Made by a program: the position numbers and the translations under genes. 46,835 bases of DNA from Rhizophagus sp. LPA8_4_AMF (Eukaryota; Glomeromycota; Glomeromycetes; Glomerales; Glomeraceae): the NCBI GenBank assembly GCA_021464525.1, contig JADRCO010000163.1, positions 1 to 46,835 on the forward strand, given 5' to 3'. Shown here one piece after another: positions 1 through 11,588 of the stretch (within the stretch, counting starts at the first letter, position 1; each line of letters begins with the position of its first letter). The notes beneath the pieces are model-generated. The model was not told the origin of the DNA. It saw nothing but the letters and a program-made list of their open reading frames with translations, and searched no databases.

Positions 1-809
1 ATTACTTTATTATTTCATTATCATTATTTTTTCATAAATAAAGTCAGAATATAAATTATATTATATTCTTTTTTGATTGATTAAAATTATATAACAAAAT
101 TGTAATCTATAAACCGTTCACAAAAAACAAATAACAAGTCATATAATTCATATAGATCATAAGATGTTATATGCCAATACTAATTACTTTACTCTATAAA
201 AAGTTTTTATTTATAATTATTTAATAAAAAAATTTTTTTTTAATTAGAAAGTTCAAGACTTAAGCTATTCAAAAATATATAATTTATTATGTTTTGTATT
301 ACACATTAAATATTCAGATGATAACTGAAAATTGCAGGCAAATATGCCTATGAAGGCCTACAGATGAAGGGATATTATTTTTTTAATTGATAGTAACTAT
401 TTATGCACTTATTTATTTATTTATTTATTTTTTTTTCTTTTAAAAGGCGCAATTATGTTTATTGATAATAATGCTAAAGTAATACAATAAATTTACAAAA
501 AGTAAAACAAAATTAAAGTATTCTAATAAAAATTAAGCATTACCAATTAACTGCCCCTCTGAAACCAGAAAGGACCAACCAATCACCTTGAAATCAAAGG
601 CGACTTACGACATGAAAGACTTAAAAACATCTCTATCCAAAGACTGTATTTTTCTTTCTAACAATCGTTAGCTATACGTAAATACTATCAGGTGTAGAAT
701 GTTTAATATAAGGAAAATTCTATCTATAAAGATAAGGGTAGAACTACTTTTAATCATAATAGATTGTAGACTTATATACAAACTAAAATAAAATTAGACT
801 ATAATTCAA
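1..809. other. AT-rich non-coding stretch
   Basis: I see no gene here. The stretch is AT-rich with a short ATTT microsatellite near 410-430. A less AT-rich patch at about 545-680 lies directly downstream of the decayed minus-strand coding fragment at 810-1052 and is probably the 3' part of the same old repeat or gene. Confidence 0.5.
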
Positions 810-1052
810 TTAACGCTTTTTATTGCATTTATCTTTCTTTCTATTTGCACTTTGTTTAACACTCCTACTAATAGGTGACTTGGATCTCTCAGTTAACCAC
901 TTCTAATACCATTCTTCAATGATATTCATATCATATATCTGGTCATCTCTAGCACAATCAATTTTAATTTGTAATGCTTCAGCTTCAGAAAGTTGACTTT
1001 TCTTGTAAATATTATGGGTAAGCTTATAATCATCCTCAGTTGCTAGACATTT
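810..1052 (-). pseudogene. decayed coding fragment, unknown family
   Basis: One minus-strand frame gives about 80 codons of well-mixed, protein-like sequence, starting KCLATEDDYKLTHNIYKK and continuing through SEAEALQIKIDCARDD to NIIEEWY. A TAG stop follows and then a basic tail (KWLTERSKSPISRSV...) in the same frame before the final TAA at 810-812. There is no start codon. The composition differs sharply from the AT-rich flanks. I read it as the 3' end of a broken gene or of a transposon-borne ORF. I do not recognise the family. Confidence 0.5.
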
Positions 1053-4000
1053 TTTAGGTAAGATTTACCTTAAATTTTTGCAGAAATGGAAACTAAAAAC
1101 AGCTATGTCTAAAAAAAAGAACAAACAAAGTTAAGTTTAATAAATGAAAGAAAGGAAAATAAAAGCAAAAAAAAACTTTCCTATAACCTGTAACCTAATC
1201 CTAAAGTTAAAAATAGTCATACCTAAAGAAACCTAAAAAAAAAGAAATGAAAAAATAATAAATTACATTTAAAAAATAAACTGATGTGTAACATATGAAC
1301 GCATGATGCTAGTGAATTTCACTGTAATATATGTAATTTGTAAAAAATCATGTAACACATAAAAATTAAGGGAAAATATACCAGTAAAATCCATCACAAG
1401 GTGAAATTCATCCTGGTAAATTTTTTTAAGTTTACCGAAATTTATTATTAAATTAATCCAAATTTAAATTTCATTTTATACTGAAAATTAAAATTATATA
1501 ATTATATTTAAATTATATTTAATTTTTACTTATTTCAGTATATTTTAAATATATTTTAAAAAAAAATAAATTACAAAAGGAATTTTTTTTCTTAAATTTT
1601 ATATATTTTTATCAAAATTACCTAATAATTCAATATAAAATTAAATCACTATAATTTACATATAAAATTATAAAATTTTATTAAAATTTATTAGACTTTT
1701 CAACAATCACTAATTAAACTTTGTGATATATTGTAAATAAATTAATTTTAAGTTAAAATTTAATTTTAATATTTATTTTACTTTAGCTATAGTTCTGAAA
1801 GTCTATACTTGACAATCATGTGATTTTGTTTCAAATTATTGATTTATCATGTGAATTGAAAATAGCCAATTAGAGGCCCTGATTTTTGAGTGAAAAGTGA
1901 AAACAAATGCGAACATGTTTAAAAAAGGAAATTTTGCAAAAAAAAATACAGAAAATTGCGTTAATTGTGGTATTTTTTTTCAGAAATTTGAGTGAATAAA
2001 AGGCAGAATTCAGGATGCTGAAAGAAAATTTAACATAATCTGACATTTTAAGCCTCAAAACAGCACTCAGTAAATAAATGTCAGTCTGAATTGTGTAAAT
2101 TTTTGCAAAATAACATGCATTCACCTGACTTATTTGTTTCAAATTTAGGCCAATCTTATAAAAATTACCAAATTTCAAACAGCTACAACTTTTTATGTAG
2201 GCGTTTTTTTGAAAATCTGACCAGTAGTTTAATAGTATTTGTCTTGAAAAACAAAGTTACCAGTTTATTTCTTTAAAATCTTATATTTTTTAAAGTGTTG
2301 AAAGATTTATAAATACCCCAATTTTATTGTTGAGTATAGACTTCTGATACCATATTTTGGTTAAAATTAAAATTTTTTTACTTTAAAAATTATATAATTT
2401 TATTATTAATTAATAAAAAAAAAAATATTATAAAATAGGTTTTTACATTTTTAATTTATTATAAATATAAAATTATTAATAAAAACAGCTGATTTTATTT
2501 AATTTTAATTGGTTAATTACTTTTTATAATCTATTGTATATTATAAATTAATATGTAGTTTTAAATTTTTATTTTTTTTTATTAAAAAAAATTTATTTCA
2601 AATTGCCTCAAATAAATAAATATTATACATCCATCTTATATGATAATTTTAATCTAAAATATATAAGTTGTATCTGAAATAAAAATCAAATTAAGGATAA
2701 TATATTAATATATATATTTAAAAGTTCTAATATAAATATTTTATATATGCTAAAAGGTAGGTATTAAAAAGTAATGTATTTCATTCTATTTGAATTCTAT
2801 AAAATACTAAAAACTTAGATCTAATTTTGTATGCTAAACTTCATAATTAATTTTAATTTCAAATATATAAAATTATATTGATTTTTTGGCTTTAAATTTT
2901 ACTATCTTGAAAAGTAGTGATTGGATTTTAATAATTTTAGATTTATTAAATTTATCTTATTAAAAGAACATTTTGATATTTATTTCATTTCTGAGGTATA
3001 ATATTAACTGAGATATTTCATTTTAAAAATTTTATTACACAGAATCTATTTTGTAATTATATATAATTTACTATATAATCAGTTATACATATTATTACCA
3101 ATTTTTAGCTTGCCAAAAATGGTGATTTTTATTATATTAATGAATAATAATTAATAATATAATAATAATTTCTTATAATTAATTATTTTTTTAAATTAAA
3201 GCCTTATATACCAATCAACCAATGTTATATTATGTTTGAAGTAGCATTTTGTCATACTATATGATAAAAAGTAAAAATTATTTTATTAGATTTTACAATT
3301 TTTTAAATAATTTAAATAATTGTAATAACAATACAGTATAATAATATGCAAATTATGGATAGGATGGATATTAAGAAAGTAGGAAACAGGTTCAGAAATA
3401 TTTTGATAAAAAATTATTCTCAAGTGACTATTAATCACATGATCCCATATAGATATAGTACATCCGCAGAAAATACGTCATGCACTTTCTAGCATTTAAA
3501 TTATTAAAAACATCTATCTCACTTTATGGCGCACAAATTGGAAAAGTTGAAAGAAAAAAAAGTTACATTTAATTATGGAATAAAGTTTAGATAGAACCAT
3601 TACTAACATCATTCGTCAGTAGAACTTCCGCCATTCAGATGCGTTGAATGTAAACTTAAAGTCAACTTTGGAAATTTTGATTCTGCATACATTGTGATAC
3701 ATCCCAATTAAACAAATAACTACCTATGTCGAGCGATAGTGTGATATCTATATAATTAGTGAGGTTAAAATGATATTAAAAATAAGATAAAGTTTGACGC
3801 AACATTACAATTAAAGAAAGATACCTTCCACCTTAACCAATCATTTAGTATTTCGTGCCTATATGTATAATTTTGTTTCTGTGTTTGTACACTGTTAGTG
3901 CACTAGACAAAGTATCACAATATCACATGCGGCAGCCATTTGTTGATAAAATCGCGTAGTTTAAGAATATTTTAATTGACTAATATTAATCTAAAAAGTT

Positions 4001-4150
4001 ACGGAGTTAAATAAATATTTTCTTTATTGTTAAAATTTGCCCTTTTAACCAATTTTCTTCTTATTTCTTAATTGTTTAGTTATTAAAAGAAAGAATATTC
4101 TTATCGTTCTTCTCTTAATCTGATTTTACAAACAAAATCGAAAAAATTAT
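1053..4150. other. AT-rich spacer
   Basis: This is about 3 kb of very AT-rich DNA with homopolymer runs and short AT hairpins, for example TAATAATTAATAATATAATA near 3140-3165. No reading frame looks coding. A 48-codon ORF at 3346-3492 (+) is in a somewhat less AT-rich patch (3350-3960) but has no supporting feature. Confidence 0.5.
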
Positions 4151-5138
4151 TTAATCAGTTTGAACATTAATATTGTGCGGATTATTTGTTGGAGCTTTAC
4201 GTAAATGCTTAAATCTAAATAACGTTCTTTCTAATATCGGTTCATTTTTCTCATTTTGTCCTAATATAATCGAAGAAAATAATATTGTAATAACGAATGT
4301 AAGAGTATTCATCCAGCTCAATAAAGTACTAATCATATATGTTCTGCACCACAAATAATATTGATGTGGAATTATTTCTGAGTCATAGCCTTTTGCATTA
4401 CAGTCTAATCCTCCATCATATAACGGGTAAAGGTTTGCGATGCCTGTTTGTAATTAATTTAAGAAATATTAATAAAACTTTATAAGGTAAAATTTTTTAA
4501 AAAAAAATAAATAATATTTACCGGAAGAAAACCATAATAAAAAGAAAATTCTAACATACATATACAGGTAAAGAAATATTATTAATTTATTTTTCAATTT
4601 ATAATAATGATGATGATGATTATACGTACGTTTCGATAATGATGAATGGTCCTTTTTCATGTAATCTATTAAAATATGCAATGCAAAATCCTTTGAAATG
4701 AAAACGATCCTGAATTAGAATTTTTCTGGGACGCAATGCAATTTATTCAAGAAATAATAAATTACCGTACCTAATCCTATCGCGCTCAAGCCTATAACTA
4801 TATAGTACCAAATCTTGACTTCTCCTTTATACCTAAAATAAATTTAGAATATTTCTTTATTTTTGATAAAAGTAACTTTAAATTACTTACTGGCCATAAT
4901 TGCTAAAGTATATAGAGAGCGGAACCATGTTTTGAAGTAATGACATGAATAATATTACTTGAATAATTTCTAAACGTTAATAATAAAATAATTATTTATT
5001 AATCTGCGCCACAATCTGACATTAATACACAAATTAATTACCTAATATCAAACAAAAGACAGTAATAATAAATTGAATTACTCTTAACATAAGCCAGTAT
5101 GAAGATTTTTCATAAATCTTCATTTTAAATATCCACAT
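4151..5138 (-). CDS. small multi-pass membrane protein, four exons (distant member of the local family)
   Basis: The model is join(5042..5138, 4891..4969, 4771..4832, 4151..4443) on the minus strand, 176 aa, intron phases 1-2-1, all GT..AG. Translation runs MWIFKMKIYEKSSYWLMLRV, then hydrophobic IQFIITVFCLILEIIQVIL (about residues 21-39), a second hydrophobic stretch (IWYYIVIGLSAIGLGIANL, about 69-87) and a third after WCRTYM (LLSWMNTLTFVITILFSSII). The tail is soluble and charged and ends NINVQTD. The layout recalls MARVEL-like or other four-helix membrane proteins, but no diagnostic residue proves that. Exon 1 ends in phase 1 just after the first helix, as in the family at 9291, 29668 and 43700, though the later exons differ. 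A start at 5123 (the in-frame MKIYEK) is an alternative. The third intron is about 330 bp, long for this locus, and could hide another exon. The function is unknown. Confidence 0.72.
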
Positions 5139-6195
5139 CTTACATTTATGAAAAGTTGGCAATCTATAAATCTATTTAGTGATTTATATTAAAAATTGAA
5201 TTGCAAAGTTGCCATGTTTAGATTTGTACAATACAATTGAAACTATAAATTCAATGTGCATTATTATTTTCATATTTGTTTGTCATAGGATGGATGTACA
5301 AATGTATTAAATCTAATCTCTCCTTTTCATTTAAGTTCCATTTAGTTATATTTTGTGTCTAATTTTTTTGTCGTACAATTTTGTCAAACATGACGCTATA
5401 ACACGCCAGCTTTTTTATGTTTTGTTTCTAATCTCTTTTGTAAACTCTGGCTATACGAATGAAATTTTAATAATCTCTACGAAAGCTTTACAAATTAAAA
5501 CGTTAGCTTCTTTGATTTTATATTTTCACACAAAACGCAGTATACCAAAAAAGATGTGATGATCTCTAAACCAATAAAATGCCAATTTCCAATCTATGTT
5601 ATTAAATTTTTTAGCATTCGTTTGTGTAGTTGTTTTTGAAAGCTCCCAATTCAAACTTACCTAAAAATTCTATACTTAATGTTTATCTGCCTGCACTGCC
5701 TATAACTTATTTATAGTTGCAGTTTGTGTACCTATTTTATTATTATACTCTATCTTTTAGGATCTAAAAAACTTAAATGTTTCCATATCCATCTATTAAA
5801 TGTAAATGTTAGTTTGTAATTGTACTCGGTATCACTGAAAAATTCCTGAAGAATGTCGGTGTAGGGAAGTTCCCCTCCCGAGTAAGTAATTAATAATTAA
5901 CTAAAAATGAGAAAGTGGCTCAAAAAAACTCTAAATAATTCAGAAAAAATTATTACATTATTTATTAAATAGTTAATTAATGATTGTAAATAATAAATAC
6001 AATATTTAAATATTGTAAAAGAAAATAAAGCTGAAATCGGAAGATGAATAACAACCCCCGTTTGGAAATTTTAAATAGGGATAACGGGAGATCAACTTGA
6101 TATTAGCCTAATATAATGGTTGTAGATTAAGTTTTTATACACGTTTGAATATAAAGATTCGCATGTGTTATTGTCCCTCAACGAATAATAATACC
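5139..6195. other. non-coding spacer, possible old repeat
   Basis: No convincing gene. A 68-codon plus-strand ORF at 5353-5559 has a hydrophobic middle but no splice or homology support. The segment 5825-5885 has a GC-rich patch (GGGAAGTTCCCCTCCCGAG) with partial inverted symmetry, possibly part of an old repeat that reaches the MITE starting at 6196. Confidence 0.35.
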
Positions 6196-6741
6196 CAGTC
6201 AGAACCCGATATAACGATTCGGGATAACCCGATTTTGACTCATACCGATTTTTTTTCCCAAACCAAATCCACGTATAATTAATTTTACTACTATATACCG
6301 ATTTTATTATAAATTTCGCGATATAGCTATACCGACGTTAAGCTGTAAACCAGTTATATTGTATTATTCGCGATAAGCCGATACCGATTTTTTTTTCTAT
6401 ATACCGATCATCGTTATAAAAAAAATTTTTTTTATTCTATATGCCGATTTTTCATCGATCTTCACCAAAGAGAGTAAGATAACAGATGTAAGTTAAATAT
6501 CTCATAATTACAAGACAAATTTTTCGCCCCCTTTTATTAACTCTTTTATTATTGTTATGTTTACAAATAAGCGTGTTACTTTATCTGTAGCTCAAGTTTT
6601 ATAAATAAAAAATTGATAAACCGAATTATAAAAAATTTGCATATTAAGTTCGGTATAACAAGAATATTTGTTTTAACGAACTCTCAGTATAACGACCTAA
6701 AATCACCTGAATGGAGGGTTCGTTATATCGAGTTCTGACTG
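6196..6741. mobile_element. pogo/Tigger-like MITE (non-autonomous DNA transposon)
   Basis: The ends are imperfect terminal inverted repeats. The left end reads CAGTCAGAACCCGATATAAC from 6196. The reverse complement of the right end, at 6741, reads CAGTCAGAACTCGATATAAC, so 19 of 20 bases match. Starting with CAGT and inserting at TA are typical of the pogo branch of Tc1/mariner. A TA follows the right end directly (6742-6743), while on the left the TA is two bases away (6192-6193), so that flank is slightly decayed. The interior is AT-rich, repeats short ATACCGATTTTT motifs, and has no transposase ORF, so the copy is non-autonomous. Confidence 0.7.
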
Positions 6742-8055
6742 TAACTATAAAAAATATTGAACTAAAGTTAATAATATAGGCCAATGCATTTTACTTCTGT
6801 TGTTTCGTTTGACTTTATTATTTTTTTTCATCTATATGAAATGTTGCTTCTTTTCTTTAAAATGTTGGGTAATATTTTATATTAGAAAAGGGTAAAGCAA
6901 ACCCTTAAATGATGTTTTATTATTTATATCATATACAGTATTACATTATTGAATTACCTGGAGGTGGAAAGTAAAACTTTATATATATAAAATTAATCTT
7001 AGATGGTGTAACCGTATAATTTTCATATCATATGTCTGAATTTTTTCATAGAAGACTACCTTTTAATTTTTTAATAAAATTTTGCAATTTATATATTTAA
7101 AGTTTTATTTATATATTATCTTATATAAAAATTGTATTTAAAATTTGCTAAAATAATACTAATAGTATATTTAAAATTGGCAAGAAATTTCTTCTGAAAA
7201 AATTCTTACTACAGTATATATAAAAAATGAAGTAAGGAATTTATTACAGAATATTTAAACTTTTTAAATTTTAAAATTTTTAATTTTCCTAATTCTTAGG
7301 AAATTTTCCAATCAATAAAAAGTTTATTTATATAAATATTTTATAATGAATGTATTTTAATTTTTCTTTGACTTTATTAATTAATATATCAATTAACATT
7401 TAAAATGCAAATTTTGATTTTTATGTAAAAATATTTTATAATCATGAAATTTAATTGTTTTAATTTATATATAAAACTAATTTTAATTCAAAGTTATTTA
7501 ATTTAAGTGATTTAACCTACTAGTAAATTTTATATAATTATCTAAATTTCCAAAAAAATACATCAAAAATATTATAAGAAAAAAATAAAATCTATAAAGT
7601 AAAATGAATAATAGTACAAATTATTTTTTTAAAAAAATTTTTAAAACTAATAAAGATTTTAAATTAAAAAATAATTGGCAAAAAATCACATAAAAATTAA
7701 ATTTTAAAGTAAGTAATTTAACTTATGTTATTTTAATTCAAAAATATCTATAGTGCTAAATATATTATTAAACTTATATATTTTAATTTTTATAAAATAA
7801 AATTTATTAATTCTATTAATAATTAACTATTAATTTTTATAAAAATATTATTTTTAAATAAAACTATTTTTTAATTAATTTTTTACAGTTTGATTTTTAA
7901 ATATAAAACTTCTTAAGTTTAAATTAAATTCTTTTTTTTCTGTATTATTAACCAGTTCTATATACAAATCTTTTTAAATACACTTTTGTATAATTTACCA
8001 ATTAAAATTTTAAATTAATATATATATTAATTGTATAAAAATTTATATTAAATAT
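6742..8055. other. extremely AT-rich desert
   Basis: From about 6960 on the stretch is almost only A and T, with very few G or C bases. No coding frame can be supported. It is the insertion background for the retroposed element at 8072-8300 and resumes on its other side. Confidence 0.6.
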
Positions 8056-8316
8056 AATTTGGCTTTTTTTTCCTGTGATTGTAAGGCCATTTGGCTAAAA
8101 GCACTCTGGTTTACCCTATGAGTCACTCGCAATAGGTAAATAGAAAGCAAAACAGTGCACACATAAGGTCTTTTATGAGATAACGGGTGGTTTATTGGGT
8201 ATTTTACTTGGAATAGTCAAGTAGAGAGCTTTTAAAGGTCTGCATTAAACCTATTTATGACATTTTAAACTCAATAAATGCGTTGCTTTAAAAAAAAAAA
8301 AATTTGGCTTTTTTTT
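8056..8316 (+). mobile_element. retroposed insert with 16-bp target-site duplication and poly(A) tail
   Basis: A unit of about 229 bp (8072-8300), visibly less AT-rich than the surrounding DNA, is flanked by direct repeats AATTTGGCTTTTTTTT at 8056-8071 and 8301-8316. It ends in an A-run, and AATAAA lies about 15 bases before that run (near 8273-8278). Target-site duplication plus 3' poly(A) is the hallmark of LINE-type target-primed reverse transcription. The first codons in one frame read CDCKAIWLKALWFTL then stop, so it may be a 5'-truncated LINE carrying the end of its last ORF plus the 3' UTR. A retroposed cellular mRNA 3' end is the alternative. I do not see clear Pol III A and B boxes, which argues against a tRNA-derived SINE. 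Confidence 0.75.
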
Positions 8317-9290
8317 TTGATTTATATATGAAATAAAAATTAAATAAAACTTTAATGTTATATAACAAAATTTATTATAATTAAATAATAAATTCTTCAG
8401 TAAAATGTTTTATTATATTAAAGTTGAAATCTGGATTTTAATCTTTATTTAATATATTAATTTTATACTTTTCAAAAAATAAAAATTTATTTTATTTTAA
8501 AAACCTGATATTTATTATTTAATTTTTTATAAAAAGAATGATTTTATATAACAAACATATTAAATTAACATGAATTTTTATTTACCTGATAAAAAATTAT
8601 ATTTAAATACAAGTAATTAGTAAATTATTGATTTTTATTTTTTAACTGATGCAGTTTTACATTTGAATTATTATATAATAATGATATATGAATTATTATT
8701 TTTGCCAATTTAGATAAAGTTAGAATAAATTATGGAAATGTTTTTAAAAAATAATTTGTATACTATATATATATAAGCATACATATTATTTTAAAAGAAA
8801 TGAAATTTAATTCAATACTAATTTTTATAATAAATAAAATGATACAAACCGGTATATATTTTGAACTTGTAATAATAAAGAATACTACTAATCTGGATAA
8901 GATTAACCCAAGAATAGGTAATAATACCAGAAAAAATAAAATTTTTGATATTACAAGGATTGTTCATTCTTTCGTTCTGGAAATTGAATTGAATTGTTCC
9001 ATAATGTGGTTACTCTGTTTTTTTTCCGGCAAGTTTCTTTGAATTGTACCTCTCGTAGATTTATCATGAATTATTTACTCGTACCGGTCACATCGAAGAT
9101 TATATAATCATCTAAAACAAGTAGTTGCCGAATAATAAGGAGTAAAGAATTTAAAAAAGATTTTTAATTAACCAAGGATTATCATCATATGGACAACAAA
9201 TGAAAATAAAAACACATAAGGCAATTAACAAGCTCATAACTTGAAAAATATTTAAATATAAGAGAAAAGTCTGAGTTAGCTAATTAAATA
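8317..9290. other. AT-rich desert and upstream region of the 9291 gene
   Basis: The part to about 8790 is again extremely AT-rich with no coding sign. 8800-9042 is open in one frame but reads as lysine/isoleucine-rich AT translation. From about 9040 composition becomes more mixed, as expected for the 5' region of the gene starting at 9291. No clear TATA box; TATAAG near 9255-9260 is the nearest candidate. Confidence 0.4.
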
Positions 9291-10211
9291 ATGAAAATGA
9301 TGAAAATGATGGCATTAAGAGTGGTTTCAGAATACTTTACAAAAATGACAAGATATCAAAAAATGCAAGCTTATATTGTATATATGCAATTCATTTGCAG
9401 TATTGCGTGTTTAGTTCAAGGTACGTTTTATGATACTTGTTTTGTTGAATTTGATTTTACATACAGTATTTAATATATTTATTATTATTTTATAGACGCG
9501 TTATTTTTTGCAGAATTAAGAGAAATTAATGATGTTATAGATCGATCTAAATTTGCGTTAGGGTAATAATTTTTATTCAAAATTCTTGTATATTTGATTA
9601 TAAAATCTAACAATATAAAAAATTTCTTTAAATATTTAGTTTCTTTTGTTGCATTTATTATATTTTCGTGGATGTTTTTTGTATTATTTTTAATGGTAAA
9701 CAAATATTGAATTTTTTTGTTATTTTTTTACAAGTTATTTATGATAAATTAAAATTTTAGGAAATTGTGCTATTCTCATTACAAGAAATCAGAACAAAAA
9801 ATACGCAAAACGAATAAAATGGGATCGTATTATTTTTAGGTAGGTTTTTTTGACAAATTTTATTAACTTTATAATGTATGTAAATAATCAAATAATCAAA
9901 TATATACATATTTTTAGCTTTGAAGCTATGTTATGGACAATTTATGGTAAGAGAATAATCAATTTTATCATTATATTATTATTTAAGTCAATGAAAAAAA
10001 AGCTTATTTAATGATAAATACTATAGTTATCTTGAAATTATCGACATGGGATGGAACGAGTGTAGCCGTCTTATATTTCTTGGGACTTTTGGGACCAGGA
10101 GGAATTATGCATTATTTAGGAACAATGGTTTTTGGTCTTGTAAATTTATCTTTATATATTATTTGCTATACATTAAGTGGAACAAGTTGGACCAATGAAA
10201 TAATTGAGTAA
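9291..10211 (+). CDS. small four-helix-type membrane protein, six exons (family member 1)
   Basis: The model is join(9291..9420, 9496..9562, 9640..9695, 9761..9839, 9918..9946, 10027..10211), 181 aa, intron phases 1-2-1-2-1. Every junction is GT..AG and every phase closes. Hydrophobic stretches fall at about residues 26-48 (YIVYMQFICSIACLVQDALF), 66-83 (FFCCIYYIFVDVFCIIF), 106-126 (IIFSFEAMLWTIYVILKL) and 134-173 (VAVLYFLGLLGPGG onward). A basic loop (ITRNQNKKYAKRIKWDR) separates helices 2 and 3. Exon 5 is only 29 nt and encodes FEAMLWTIY. Exons 3 and 5 are easily missed, but without exon 3 the frame breaks. It shares architecture with the genes at 29668 and 43700. Cellular role is unknown; a MARVEL-like fold is a guess from the topology. 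The start is the first ATG of a run of in-frame ATGs; later ones are possible. Confidence 0.85.
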
Positions 10212-10496
10212 ATAATTGTAATTGATTTAGTTATCTATAACATCAAGTTAATTAGAAAACAGAAAAAAAAAGAGATTTTATTTACAAAAAAGTAGCTACA
10301 AAAAGTTCAATACTTTCAATAAATAATTTAACAATCCCAAACCTATCCCACTTATAAACTATTTACAACATCCTTGATTTTACTTTACAAAGATTTAATA
10401 CACATCTAATAAAAAATTTTTAAATATCAAATTTATATCACTCACTTTACCAAACTTATATTCTCGAAAACAATCTCTACAATCTTCACAATTAAT

Positions 10497-10820
10497 TTAA
10501 AAAATAAGTGGGGTTGGTTCATGATGCGCCGCAGCGAATTTTTGCCAATATTGATCTAAAAACTCATCACTAAACATTTCATAAAGTACGTCAGATAAAA
10601 TAACTTGATAGTTAGACCGAACAGCGAGTTCCGTAGAAGGTTGTTCTTGTTCTTGTTTAAAATATCTCTCAAAGATTTCAAAAATATCTTCTTGGGATTG
10701 TGAAGTTTCTAATAAAAATAAATTATTTAGATTATTTGTCGTTGTATCTTGAAATTTATCTATCAAGAAACCAAGCATAATTATCATAATGATAATTAGG
10801 AAATTTCGATGAAATGCCAT
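10497..10820 (-). CDS. small secreted or membrane-anchored protein (107 aa)
   Basis: This is a single-exon minus-strand ORF with an ATG at 10820. The N-terminus MAFHRNFLIIIMIIMLGFLI is a positively charged start followed by a hydrophobic core (about residues 7-20), fitting a signal peptide or a single signal anchor. The rest is soluble and acidic (SQEDIFEIFERYFKQEQEQP, then ILSDVLYEMFSDEFLDQYWQ), probably helical, with no cysteines. It is convergent with the membrane-protein gene ending at 10211. Amino-acid composition is much better mixed than in random AT-rich ORFs, which supports it. I do not recognise a family. A role as a secreted effector-like peptide is possible but unsupported. Confidence 0.6.
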   Translation of the reverse strand: MAFHRNFLIIIMIIMLGFLIDKFQDTTTNNLNNLFLLETSQSQEDIFEIFERYFKQEQEQPSTELAVRSNYQVILSDVLYEMFSDEFLDQYWQKFAAAHHEPTPLIF

Positions 10821-11362
10821 AATTTCTATAATTTTAATATATTTCTTAAGATTTTGAACTTATAAATATTTTGTGGTTTTTTTAAAAAGAAAAAATAAAT
10901 TCGTTATATTGTCATAGAACGAGAATCTTTTTTTTTTTTTTTTTTTTTTCAGACAATAGCACAATAGCTTACGAAAATGACATTATTTAAGTGAAAAAAA
11001 AGTTCCACAGAAAGCACGTGCTCTATTAATTAATTCTTTTTTAGAAGATCGTGAATCTTAAAACCAAGATTCATTTCTTGAATTTTGATAAATTTAGTCT
11101 AATTTTGCTACTAAAACATCAAGTCGGGAAACCACGAAATTGCTAAGTTTATCTATAATTAGTTTAACTGGAATGTACCTATCTTATATTACGCAATGTT
11201 CCTATGCATACGACTTAATTTGACTATTCAATAAATGCTCAATTGGAATTTTTAATATGGGGGAGTAATTCCTAACAAACGCTTCACCCCATATTTTCAT
11301 GTAATCATGTGACCGATCTACATATTTACGTCAATGCTTCATTGTTTATGTTCATAAAAAAT
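10821..11362. other. divergent intergenic region
   Basis: The region separates the minus-strand gene at 10497-10820 from the plus-strand INTS3-like gene, so it should hold both promoters. A run of about 21 T at 10929-10950 is the most prominent element and may act as a nucleosome-depleting tract. No ORF is supported. Confidence 0.45.
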
Positions 11363-11370
11363 TATAAATA
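11363..11370 (+). promoter_or_regulatory. TATA box candidate of the INTS3-like gene
   Basis: TATAAATA lies about 219 bp upstream of the ATG at 11589, followed by GGAGGCCCAGATCAACAAAA, which resembles a leader. The distance suggests a long 5' UTR, perhaps with an intron ending at the TTTTTATTCAG near 11490. Confidence 0.45.
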
Positions 11371-11588
11371 GGAGGCCCAGATCAACAAAATTTTCCAACA
11401 ACGTTCTATCAAACAAAATTTTTCAGTTTTGTTTTTTGTACCTAGTTTATTTAAAGTTTCCTTACTCACATACTGGGTAATTTTTATTCAGTTTTTTATT
11501 TATTTATTTTTTCTTTTTATTCTTTTTTTCTTTGGAAAATACTACAAAAATATTAAATTATTTATCTTAATAATTAGTTGAAAAAAAA

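Noticed and set aside
3346-3492. 48-codon plus-strand ORF (MQIMDRMDIKKVGN...)
   Set aside because: Too short, no other evidence, though composition is slightly better than the background.
5353-5559. 68-codon plus-strand ORF with a hydrophobic segment
   Set aside because: No good start context, promoter or relatives among the local membrane family.
8800-9042. 80-codon plus-strand ORF
   Set aside because: Ile/Asn/Lys-rich, as expected from AT-rich DNA, with no supporting signals.
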